Source of the DNA: Fervidifonticultor_A sp037443565
Lineage (GTDB): Bacteria; Sysuimicrobiota; Sysuimicrobiia; Sysuimicrobiales; Humicultoraceae
Length of the DNA: 22,587 nt
Direction: 5' to 3'
NCBI GenBank assembly: GCA_037443565.1
Contig: JBBIOB010000050.1
Coordinates: forward strand, 1-22,587
Shown: positions 1 to 7,252 of the stretch, piece after piece
Position numbering within the stretch: position 1 is the stretch's first letter
Layout: each line of letters begins with the position of its first letter
Notes under the pieces: model-generated
Databases searched by the model: none
What the model was told of the DNA's origin: nothing
The model's input: only the letters and a program-made list of their open reading frames with translations
Position numbers and translations under genes: made by a program

Positions 1-110
1 CCGGGGAAATGCCTCCGCGCAGACCAGCGCCACGTCGAGATCGCCACGACCGCGCCCACAACCCCCAACGCTGTGAGTCCAAGGAGTGCAGCAAGAAGGT
101 CACTGCTCAT
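1..110 (-). CDS. N-terminal fragment of an unidentified membrane protein, cut by the window edge
   Basis: An ATG at 110 on the minus strand opens a frame of 36 codons with no stop before the left edge. The peptide begins MSSDLLAALLGLTALG. Residues 4-25 form one hydrophobic segment, followed by a positively charged stretch (WRWSARR), which is typical of an N-terminal membrane anchor with its body in the cytoplasm. The gene diverges from the response-regulator operon on the plus strand. Too little is visible for a family call; a sugar transferase or sensor would fit the setting, but that is a guess. The ribosome site (GGTGG three bases before ATG) is poor. Confidence rests on the clean start followed at once by a membrane helix. 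Confidence 0.45.
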   Translation of the reverse strand, partial: MSSDLLAALLGLTALGVVGAVVAISTWRWSARRHFP

Positions 111-397
111 AGGCCACCCACTGACGGAGACTCCCACGCGTGTGGCAGAGGAGAACCTCTGTGCGCAGTCGAGACTCCTTCAGTCCGGCTCGGGTAGGTC
201 GGAAGATACGCCGCCCTCCCTTCGAACTCCTCCTCCCCTCCTGTCAATGCGATACCCTCCGTTCGACCAGACCGCCGCCCCTCATCCGAACGATGCGAGA
301 AATCAGCCGGTCGAGCCAAGGCGGTCCACCGAGCCTTTCCGAAGTCCTCCAGCCGAGTTCCGATCCTCGACAGGGTGACGGAAGGGAGAATCCGCCC
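111..397. promoter_or_regulatory. divergent intergenic region upstream of the polysaccharide operon
   Basis: About 287 bases lie between the divergent minus-strand fragment and the response regulator. No convincing gene is seen; open frames here on both strands look like GC-rich chance. The region should hold promoters for both directions, but no good -35/-10 or -24/-12 pair could be picked out by eye. It contains a perfect 6-bp inverted repeat (146-161), an 8-bp direct repeat GAGACTCC at 127-134 and 171-178, and a pyrimidine-rich tract around 205-243. Confidence 0.4.
146..161. repeat. perfect inverted repeat CAGAGG-AGAA-CCTCTG
   Basis: Two 6-bp arms flank a 4-base spacer in the divergent region, 36 bases before the minus-strand start at 110. 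It could be a regulator operator or a small RNA hairpin. The arms are short enough to arise by chance, so the functional reading is weak. Confidence 0.3.
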
Positions 398-1054
398 GTG
401 GGGATGCTGCGCGTTCTGGCCGTCGATGACATGACCCTGGTCCGCCAGGGACTCCACGAGATCCTCAAAGGCCGCGACTCCGTCGAGGTCGTGGGCGAGG
501 CCGCGGATTCCCACGAAGCCGTCGAGCTGGCCCGCCAGCTCACTCCCGACGTGGTCCTCCTGGATCAAAACGTGCCCGGGCTGCCCACGCCTGAGACCAT
601 CCTGCTGATCAAGCAGCACCACCCCAACGCCGAGGTGATCGTGCTTTCAGAAACGGCCGATCCCGAGGAAGCATTCCGCGCCATCGAGGCCGGCGCCAGC
701 GGCTACATCCTGAAGGACATCACCCCGGAGAACCTGATCCGCGCGATCCACGGCGTGTGCAACGGACGGACGGTGATGCACCCGTTCATCACCCGCCAGC
801 TCGTCGACCGCTTCAGGACGCTGATGCGGGAGCGAAACAACAACGCCAACGGCCATCTCGCGGGCATCACCGGACGCGAGCTCGAGATCATCATCGAGAT
901 GGCTAAGGGCGCCACCGACCGGGAGATCGCCAACAAGACGTCGCTGGCGGAGTCGACCGTCAAGAGCCACATTCGATCGATTCTGCGCAAGATGGGCGCC
1001 CGCAACCGCACGCAGGCGGTCGCGTACGTCCTGCGCCGGGGCCTGATGCGGTGA
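398..1054 (+). CDS. NarL/FixJ-family response regulator (REC + LuxR-type HTH)
   Basis: A two-component transcription regulator of 218 residues that probably controls this cluster. The N-terminal receiver domain (about residues 4-120) has the acidic pair D10/D11, phospho-acceptor D56 (in VVLLDQNVPG), switch residue S84 and conserved K106 (GYILKD). A LuxR-type helix-turn-helix follows at about 150-212, with the usual ITGRELEII, DREIANKTSLAESTVKSHI and RKMGARNRTQA blocks. The frame is open further upstream, but the GTG at 398 is preferred: it follows the purine-rich GGAAGGGAG (380-388) at about 9 bases and puts the start just before the first receiver strand. ATG at 404 is an alternative. Its stop overlaps the next gene (GTGA). 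No histidine kinase is visible, so its partner is unknown. Target promoters are inferred only from position. Confidence 0.93.
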   Translation: MGMLRVLAVDDMTLVRQGLHEILKGRDSVEVVGEAADSHEAVELARQLTPDVVLLDQNVPGLPTPETILLIKQHHPNAEVIVLSETADPEEAFRAIEAGASGYILKDITPENLIRAIHGVCNGRTVMHPFITRQLVDRFRTLMRERNNNANGHLAGITGRELEIIIEMAKGATDREIANKTSLAESTVKSHIRSILRKMGARNRTQAVAYVLRRGLMR

Positions 1055-1263
1055 CGCAACGCAAGCCGCTCGAGATCAACGTCCAGGCGAGCCTGTGTGA
1101 CGGGGGCAAGCAGCACACGATCGGCGACCTGATCACGTACCGCTCGACGCTCTGGGTGGTCAAAGGCGTCTACGTGGCGGCCGCGCGGGCCGGAAAGTCG
1201 GAGGTGTACTACATCCTCGGCGAGGCGACGCTGTCGCTCGAACAGTTGGACGATGCCGAGTAA
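1051..1263 (+). CDS. small conserved-looking hypothetical protein between regulator and export gene
   Basis: A 70-residue protein starting at a GTG that overlaps the response-regulator stop by 4 bases (GTGA), which suggests translational coupling. It has no signal peptide and no membrane helix. It looks like a small beta-rich domain (GDLITYRSTLWVVKGVYVA, then EVYYILGEATLSLEQL) with an acidic tail. I do not recognise the family. Its place between a regulator and the export protein, ahead of a good ribosome site for the next gene, suggests a real gene, perhaps a small regulator or accessory factor of the cluster. That role is inference from position only. Confidence 0.65.
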   Translation: MTQRKPLEINVQASLCDGGKQHTIGDLITYRSTLWVVKGVYVAAARAGKSEVYYILGEATLSLEQLDDAE

Positions 1264-1300
1264 CGCACGAGCAGGGTTACGAAAGGGTGAGGTGAGGACC

Positions 1301-2476
1301 ATGGCAGGAAACGCGCGCAGCCGGGCCCGCATCCTGCGCAACTGTGCGGGGGTGCTGCTGGTGCTACTCCTGACGCTGCCGGCAGCCGTTGTGCTCGCCC
1401 AGGAGTACACAGTGCGGAAGGGCGACGTGCTCGATGTGCTCGTCATCGGCGAGCCCGAGTTCACCCGGCTCGTCACCGTCACGCAGGAAGGCACGATCTT
1501 CCTGCCCCTGGTCGGTAACGTGCAGGTCGAAGGGCTGACGCTCAAGCAGGTCGAGGAGCGGCTCATCGAGCTCATACGGCGCTATGTCAGGGAGCCGCGG
1601 GTCGTCGTGACTCTCAGGGCGCCGACCACCGAGCGCGACTACGTGTACGTCCTCGGGCAGGTCGCGCGGCCGGGGCCGTACGAGTACCGTCGGGGGTGGA
1701 CGGTGGCCGAGCTGCTCGCCCAGGCCGGCGGGGCGACGCCGCGCGCGTCGCTGCCGCGCGCGCTCATCCTGCGGCGCAGCGAGGTCATCCCGGTGAATCT
1801 CGAGCGGCTGCTGGTCCAGGGCGACGTGTCGCAGAACCCGGAGCTGAAGCCCGGCGACGTCCTGGTCGTGCCCGAGATCAATGAGCGCGTCCTGATGCTG
1901 GGCGAGGTGGCGCGGCCCGGCTATCAGGACCTGCGCAAGGACGACCGGGTCCTCGACATCATCACCCGGGCCGGCGGCCCCACGATCAAGTCGGCGCCGG
2001 AGAACATCTCGGTGCTGCGCGGCGGTAACCCGATCAGGATCAGCCTCGAGACCTTCTACAAGACCGGGGACCTCACGCAGAACCCGCTCGTGGAAGCGGG
2101 CGACGTCGTGCTCCTGCCCGAGACCGACCGGCGCGTGCTGGTGCTGGGCGAGGTGGCCAAGCCGGGACGCTTCACGCTCGACCTGCGGTTCCAGAACCGC
2201 GTGCTCGACCTCGTGACCGAAGCAGGCGGGGTGACCAAGAATGCCAACGTGGCCGGCACCATCCTGCTCCGGCAGGAAGGCGACAAGACGACCGGCATCC
2301 CGATCAACCTCAACCAGGCGCTGCGCGGCGGTGGGCAGGACGTGAATGTGGTGCTCAAGCCCGGCGACGTGATCTACGTACCGCAGACCGGCCTCTCGAG
2401 GTTCCAGGACGTCCTCCGGTCGGTGCTCGACCTGCTGTCCGGCGTGCGGCTGCTGCAGGTCATCCTGGGCCTGTAG
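1301..2476 (+). CDS. Wza-like outer-membrane polysaccharide export protein with three SLBB domains
   Basis: The 391-residue precursor of a periplasmic/outer-membrane polysaccharide exporter. ATG 1301 is chosen because GAGGTGAGG (1289-1297) lies just upstream and because a clean signal peptide follows: basic residues, a hydrophobic core at 16-26, and cleavage after VVLA (residue 33) before QEYTVRKGD. The Poly_export domain covers about 34-108. Three SLBB domains follow near 114-163, 196-245 and 278-328, each opening with the pattern VLGxVAxPG. The last 27 residues form a hydrophobic/amphipathic helix, comparable to the Wza segment that crosses the outer membrane. No lipobox cysteine is seen at the cleavage site, unlike E. 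coli Wza. The partner Wzc-like gene begins 18 bases downstream. Confidence 0.93.
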   Translation: MAGNARSRARILRNCAGVLLVLLLTLPAAVVLAQEYTVRKGDVLDVLVIGEPEFTRLVTVTQEGTIFLPLVGNVQVEGLTLKQVEERLIELIRRYVREPRVVVTLRAPTTERDYVYVLGQVARPGPYEYRRGWTVAELLAQAGGATPRASLPRALILRRSEVIPVNLERLLVQGDVSQNPELKPGDVLVVPEINERVLMLGEVARPGYQDLRKDDRVLDIITRAGGPTIKSAPENISVLRGGNPIRISLETFYKTGDLTQNPLVEAGDVVLLPETDRRVLVLGEVAKPGRFTLDLRFQNRVLDLVTEAGGVTKNANVAGTILLRQEGDKTTGIPINLNQALRGGGQDVNVVLKPGDVIYVPQTGLSRFQDVLRSVLDLLSGVRLLQVILGL

Positions 2477-2494
2477 CGGGGGGAGGGACTGACG

Positions 2495-4669
2495 ATGGAA
2501 TTCTGGACATACTACCGGCTGCTCCGCAGCCGAATTCGTACGATTGCGGTCGTTGCCGCACTCATCCTGGTCGTCGGCGTTGTCGCGGCCCTGCCGCGAC
2601 AACAGGAGTACGCCGCCAACGTCACCCTGACCACCTCCCCGCCGGACGAGAGCCGATTCGTGCTTGTCCTGGTCACCGATGTGGCTCAAGCCAGGCCCGA
2701 TGCCACGCGGGCGCTCGCCATGGAGCTGATCCGGAGCCGCACGGTCGCCGAGCGCGTGGCGCAGCGCCTAAACCTGAACATGACCCCTGCCGCGCTGCGC
2801 GCCAAGCTGCGGATCGTACGGGGAGAGGGCGACCTCATCAACCTCTCGATCCGAGACGGCGACGCGGCGCGGGCGGTGCTCATCGCCAACACCTACGCCG
2901 AGGTGGCCGTGGCCTACAACCAGGAGGTCAACCGGCGCGAGGCGGCGCTCGCCCGCGAGTTCATCGAGCGCGAGCTCGAGGACACCCGCATCCGCCTCAC
3001 CCGCGCGGAGACTCTGCTGGACGAGTTCAAGCGGCAGCAAGGGATCGTCTCCCTCAATGCGCAGATCAATGCCGAGGTGGGCCGCTACATGAATCTGGTC
3101 GCGCAGCAGCGCGCCCTGGAGCTCGATCAGCGCGAGGTTGGGGCCCGCATCGCCGCGCTCCGCAGCCGGCTCAACGAGTTTCAGCCAACGAAGACCGACC
3201 AGCAGGTGACCGAGAATCCCGTGGCGCAGCGGCTGCGCGGTGAGCTGATCAACCTCGAGGTCCAGCTCGCCATCGCCCGCACGACGCTCACCGATCAACA
3301 TCCCACGGTGATCACGCTGAACCAGCGCATCGGCGCCCTGAAGAGCCTTCTTGAGAGGGAGGTCAAGCAGGTCGTCTCCAGCGAGTTCGTGCAGGTCAAC
3401 CCGATCTACGAGAACCTGGTCAGATCACTGGTCGACCTGGAGACACAGCGGATTGCCGGTCAGGCGAAGACCGCCGCGCTGGCTCAGGTCATCCCGGCCG
3501 AGCAGAAGAAGCTGCCCGCGCTCAACGACATCGAACGCGAGTTCTCCCGCCTGAGCCGCGAGGTCCAGGTCTACGAGGCCGCCTACACCAACCTCCAGGG
3601 CCGGTTGAACGATATCCGCATCCGCGAGCAGGCGGCGATGAACCGCAATCTGGTCTACATCGTCGACCTCGCGGCCAGCGCCCAGCCGACGACCCAAACC
3701 CAGACCCTCCAGCGGATCGTCCTGGCCGCGCTGCTGGGCCTGGCGGGCGGCGTGGGCGTGGTGCTCTTCCAGCACTACATCGACACGACCCTGAAGTCCG
3801 CCAGGGAGGCCGAAGGGCTGCTGCAGTTGCCCGTGCTATCCATCATCCCCAGGCAGGATCCACCCTTCCCCGAAGCCTACAGACTGCTGAAGACCAACCT
3901 GGGGCTTCACATCGTCAACGGCGCGGCCCGGGTGCACATGTTCACCAGCGCCCGAGCCGGCAGCGGGACATCGACTGTCGTCTTCAACCTGGCCCAGTCC
4001 ATCGCCCGCGGCGGAAAGCGCGTGATCGTCGTGGATACCGACCTCCGGCATCCCATCGCGCACAGGCTCTTCGGGGTCGAGCCGGAGTTCAGCCTCGAAG
4101 ACGTGCTGATCGGTGCCGTCGACGTCCACCGGGCGCTGAAGCCGACCGCCATCGACAACGTGCTGCTGCTGCCGGCCGGGGGATCGACGGCCGAGCTGGC
4201 GGACCTGTTCGCCTCGCCTGAGATGTCGAAGCTGCTCGAGGGTCTCCGGCGAGAGGCCGATGCCATCCTGATCGACGCGCCGCCCGCCATGCCGTTCGCG
4301 GAGGTCCGTGCCCTCGCCTCGATGGTGGACGGCGTTGTCTACGTCATCGCGGCCGGGCAGGTGCGCAAGGAAGCGGTGGAGGAGGTCAAGCGCCAGCTCG
4401 AGCGGTCGCACGCGCGGCTCATCGGCGTCGTCATCAACAAGTCGGCGCCCGAATGGGACGACGGGTACCACGACTACGAGCGGTACATGCGCCCGAAGAC
4501 CGAGCAGAAGATCACGCCGACCGCGACGGCGCTCATCATCATCGCGCTCGTCGGGGCGACGAGCGGGGCGCTGTTTCGGGCCAAAGACGCCGTCCCAGGA
4601 TGGTGGGTTCAGGGGACGAGCTACATCCGGACGGTCATCGCTGAACGGCTCTTGAGCGAGCGGCTATAG
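2495..4669 (+). CDS. Wzc-like polysaccharide co-polymerase/BY-kinase with degenerate Walker A and extra C-terminal TM
   Basis: A 724-residue inner-membrane protein that should control chain length and export together with the Wza-like protein. TM1 lies at about 12-34. The Wzz-like periplasmic domain contains coiled coil (about 160-300) and a GNVR-type segment (LNDIEREFSRLSREV). TM2 lies at about 408-427, followed by a cytoplasmic BY-kinase domain. Walker A' (VIVVDTDLRHP, D514/D516) and Walker B (ILIDAPP, D594) are kept. The P-loop reads AGSGTST, with T492 in place of the ATP-binding lysine of the usual GKST. A short tyrosine cluster (Y658, Y661, Y664) is followed by an unusual third hydrophobic segment (about 675-690) and a further tail, whereas the family normally ends at the tyrosines. 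The start has an excellent GGGGGAGGG ribosome site. Kinase activity is therefore doubtful; the co-polymerase role is probable. Confidence 0.92.
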   Translation: MEFWTYYRLLRSRIRTIAVVAALILVVGVVAALPRQQEYAANVTLTTSPPDESRFVLVLVTDVAQARPDATRALAMELIRSRTVAERVAQRLNLNMTPAALRAKLRIVRGEGDLINLSIRDGDAARAVLIANTYAEVAVAYNQEVNRREAALAREFIERELEDTRIRLTRAETLLDEFKRQQGIVSLNAQINAEVGRYMNLVAQQRALELDQREVGARIAALRSRLNEFQPTKTDQQVTENPVAQRLRGELINLEVQLAIARTTLTDQHPTVITLNQRIGALKSLLEREVKQVVSSEFVQVNPIYENLVRSLVDLETQRIAGQAKTAALAQVIPAEQKKLPALNDIEREFSRLSREVQVYEAAYTNLQGRLNDIRIREQAAMNRNLVYIVDLAASAQPTTQTQTLQRIVLAALLGLAGGVGVVLFQHYIDTTLKSAREAEGLLQLPVLSIIPRQDPPFPEAYRLLKTNLGLHIVNGAARVHMFTSARAGSGTSTVVFNLAQSIARGGKRVIVVDTDLRHPIAHRLFGVEPEFSLEDVLIGAVDVHRALKPTAIDNVLLLPAGGSTAELADLFASPEMSKLLEGLRREADAILIDAPPAMPFAEVRALASMVDGVVYVIAAGQVRKEAVEEVKRQLERSHARLIGVVINKSAPEWDDGYHDYERYMRPKTEQKITPTATALIIIALVGATSGALFRAKDAVPGWWVQGTSYIRTVIAERLLSERL

Positions 4670-4684
4670 AGGAGGCTGCACGTC

Positions 4685-5992
4685 ATGACCGGCACGCTGG
4701 AAGGCAAGATCAGGGACCGGACGGCCACGGTCGTGGTTATCGGCCTCGGCTACGTCGGTCTCCCCCTCGCCGCGGCCCTCGCCGGCGCCGGCTTTCGCGT
4801 GCGGGGCCTCGAAGTCGACGCCGATCGCGTCGCCGCGGTCAACCGGGGAGCCTCGTACATCGACGACGTGCCGAGCAGCCTGCTGGCCGGCTTCGCGGCG
4901 AAGGATGCGTTGCGGGCGACCGGCGATCCGTCCGTGGTGGCCGACGCCGACGCCGTGCTCATCTGCGTCCCGACCCCGCTGACCAAGGCCAAGCAGCCCG
5001 ACCTCTCCTACGTCACCGCGGCCATCCACCAGATCGCGCCCCACGTGCGCGCCGACCAGCTCATCGTCGTGGAGAGCACCACCTATCCGGGCACGACCGT
5101 CGAGGTCGTCAAGCCGATCCTCGAGCGCTCGGGGTTGAGGGCAGGGGGCGACTTCCACCTGGCATTCGCGCCCGAGCGGCTCGACCCGGGCAACAAGAAC
5201 CGCTCGATCAGCAGCGTGCCCAAGATCGTGGGCGGGCTGACGCCGCGGTGCACCGAGCTGGCGTGCCTGCTGTATCAGCCTATCACGACCAGGGTGGTCC
5301 CGGTCTCCTCGCCCACGGTCGCCGAGATGGTCAAGGTCTACGAGAACGTCTTCCGCAACGTGAACATCGCGCTCGTCAACGAGCTGGCGCTCCTGTGCGA
5401 TCGGATGGGGCTCGACGTGTGGGAGATCATCGATGCCGCCGCGACGAAGCCCTACGGGTTCATGCCGTTCTATCCGGGCCCCGGCGTGGGCGGGCACTGC
5501 ATCCCGGTTGACCCCTACTACCTCGCGGCCAAGGCCCGGGAATACGACTTCCACGTCAGGTTCATCGAGCTGGCCGCGACGGTCAACGACAGCATGCCCT
5601 ACTACGTGGTGTCCAGGTCCACCGCGGCGCTCGGGGAGATGGGCAAGACCCTAACGGGCGCCAAGACCCTGGTGCTGGGGGTCGCCTACAAGAAGGACAT
5701 CTCGGACCCGCGGGAGTCGCCGTCCCTGAAGATCATGGAGCTGCTCGAGAAGCGGGGCGCCCATGTGCTCTACCACGACCCGCACGTCCCGCAGGTGACG
5801 CTCGTCAACCCGGGCGGGACGATCGCCTCGACGCCGCTGACCGATGAGGTGCTGTCGTCGGTGGACTGCGTCATCATCACCACCGACCACAGCGACGTCG
5901 ACTACGACCGGGTCGTGAACAGCGCGCGGCTCGTGATCGACACGCGCAACGTGCTCCGGAACCACCGGAACGGTCGCGTCGTCCGGCTCTGA
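4685..5992 (+). CDS. wbpA: UDP-N-acetylhexosamine 6-dehydrogenase, WbpA/WecC-type
   Basis: A 435-residue cytoplasmic enzyme of the UDP-glucose/GDP-mannose dehydrogenase family, which oxidises C6 of a UDP-sugar twice using NAD+ to give a uronic acid. The N-terminal Rossmann site is IGLGYVGLPLA (G20, G22, G25). The catalytic cysteine is C272 in GVGGHCIPVDPYYL, and the C-terminal domain carries LGVAYKKDISDPRESP. The blocks PERLDPGN, GGHCIPVDP and RFIELAATVNDSMP resemble WbpA-type enzymes acting on UDP-GlcNAc more than UDP-glucose dehydrogenases, but exact substrate is inferred. Length is normal. GAGGAGG overlapping the previous stop supports the ATG at 4685. Its stop overlaps the next start (TGATG). 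It probably supplies UDP-GlcNAcA or a related uronic acid to the cluster. Confidence 0.9.
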   Translation: MTGTLEGKIRDRTATVVVIGLGYVGLPLAAALAGAGFRVRGLEVDADRVAAVNRGASYIDDVPSSLLAGFAAKDALRATGDPSVVADADAVLICVPTPLTKAKQPDLSYVTAAIHQIAPHVRADQLIVVESTTYPGTTVEVVKPILERSGLRAGGDFHLAFAPERLDPGNKNRSISSVPKIVGGLTPRCTELACLLYQPITTRVVPVSSPTVAEMVKVYENVFRNVNIALVNELALLCDRMGLDVWEIIDAAATKPYGFMPFYPGPGVGGHCIPVDPYYLAAKAREYDFHVRFIELAATVNDSMPYYVVSRSTAALGEMGKTLTGAKTLVLGVAYKKDISDPRESPSLKIMELLEKRGAHVLYHDPHVPQVTLVNPGGTIASTPLTDEVLSSVDCVIITTDHSDVDYDRVVNSARLVIDTRNVLRNHRNGRVVRL

Positions 5993-7248
5993 TGCAGGTC
6001 GCGATCCGCTCCGCGCCGTGGCAGGGGCTCGAGGCCCGGCTGCTCCTGGCCACCATCTTTCTCTTCGCCTTCCTGGTGCGGGTCGTGGTCATCGCCGGGA
6101 CGGTCGGGTTCCACACCGTGGCCGCGGCCGAGCCGACCTCGGACAGCCGGATCCACATTGCGCTCGTCGAGAATCTCCTCGGCGGGCGCGGGTACGGCTT
6201 TGACGAGCCGACGGGGATTACCCCGCCGCTGTACATCTTCTTTCTCGCGGCGCTGTACCGCCTCTTCGACAGCCCCGCGGCAGTCCGCCTCGTGCAGACG
6301 GCCATGGCCGCGGGCGGTTGCGTGCTGCTCTACGCGATCGGCCGCAGGCTGTTCACCCACACCACCGCCCTGGCCGCGGCCGGGCTGTTGAGTGTCTACC
6401 CGCTGGCGGCCTACCTGGCGGGCCTCCACCTCACCGAGAACCTGTTCCTGCTCCTGGTGCTGGCGGCCATGTGGCAGGCGCTGCGTGTCGAGGAACGCCC
6501 CACAGTGTGGTCCGCCGTCGGCCTGGGGGCACTCGCCGGCCTCGCGGCCCTGACGCGGGCCGTCTTCTTGGCGTTCCTTCCCTTCCTCGTGCTCTGGGCG
6601 ATGATCGTGTGGGGAGCGCGGGCGCGGCGCGCGTACGCGGTGGCGGCCACCGTCGTGCTGACCGCGCTCGCGGTGATCAGCCCCTGGACCGTCAGGAACT
6701 ATCTTGTCTTCAACACCTTCGTCCCGGTCCAGAGCAACGGCGGGATGGTGTTCTGGGCCGGCAACAACCCGAACGCCGACGGGGGGATGGTCTGGCCGAC
6801 GGCGAGGACCTGGACGGCCACCCGGCCGCCCAACGACGGCTGGTACGGCTGGCGCGACCTCACCCTGGCCGAGGAGAATTCGCTGTACATGAGGACGGCG
6901 CTGGCCTGGATCGCCGAGAACCCGGGCGCGTATCTCCAGTTGCTCGTCCGGAAGCTCGTGCGCCTCTACGGGGTGACCCGAGCCGCCGACGATCACTCCC
7001 TGCACGTGCCGCTTGTCGTCTGGGCGGTTCAGGTGGGGTTCCTTCTCGCCGCGGTCGCCGGGCTCTTCATGACCTTCGGCTCGTGGAAGCGGCTGGCGCT
7101 GCCGCTGCTGCTGGTCGTGTTCGTGAACATCACGACGCTGCTCTTCAGCGGCGCCACGCGGTACGCGGTCCCCATGCTCCCGAGCCTTGCCCTGTTCGCC
7201 GGCTTCACGGCGACCGCGGCCTGGGACCGGCTGGCGAAGGGGCGCTGA
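5992..7248 (+). CDS. GT39/ArnT-like membrane glycosyltransferase (GT-C fold)
   Basis: A 418-residue polytopic membrane protein of the PMT/ArnT superfamily, which transfers sugars from polyprenyl-phosphate donors on the periplasmic side. TM1 (about 17-38) is followed by a periplasmic loop with SDSRIHIALVENLLGGRGYGF-like sequence; D51 sits where the family has its catalytic acid. About nine or ten further hydrophobic segments follow. A hydrophilic loop (GGMVFWAGNNPNADGG) is typical of this branch. The start ATG overlaps the dehydrogenase stop by one base, so the two are probably translationally coupled. Acceptor and donor cannot be read from sequence. A second, distinct GT39-type gene lies at 9682-11166 in the same operon. 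Confidence 0.87.
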   Translation: MQVAIRSAPWQGLEARLLLATIFLFAFLVRVVVIAGTVGFHTVAAAEPTSDSRIHIALVENLLGGRGYGFDEPTGITPPLYIFFLAALYRLFDSPAAVRLVQTAMAAGGCVLLYAIGRRLFTHTTALAAAGLLSVYPLAAYLAGLHLTENLFLLLVLAAMWQALRVEERPTVWSAVGLGALAGLAALTRAVFLAFLPFLVLWAMIVWGARARRAYAVAATVVLTALAVISPWTVRNYLVFNTFVPVQSNGGMVFWAGNNPNADGGMVWPTARTWTATRPPNDGWYGWRDLTLAEENSLYMRTALAWIAENPGAYLQLLVRKLVRLYGVTRAADDHSLHVPLVVWAVQVGFLLAAVAGLFMTFGSWKRLALPLLLVVFVNITTLLFSGATRYAVPMLPSLALFAGFTATAAWDRLAKGR

Positions 7249-7252
7249 CCGC

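Noticed and set aside
242..247. TTGACA on the minus strand in the divergent region
   Set aside because: The expected -10 region holds GGAGGAGTTCGAAGG, which is not promoter-like, so no promoter is claimed.
107..622. Minus-strand open frame running from the divergent region into the response regulator
   Set aside because: It overlaps the receiver-domain coding sequence and shows no domain; its stop is an accident within the start of the leftmost gene.
1364..2689. Minus-strand open frame of about 440 codons opposite the Wza-like gene
   Set aside because: It covers a well-supported exporter, has low-complexity composition and no recognisable domain.
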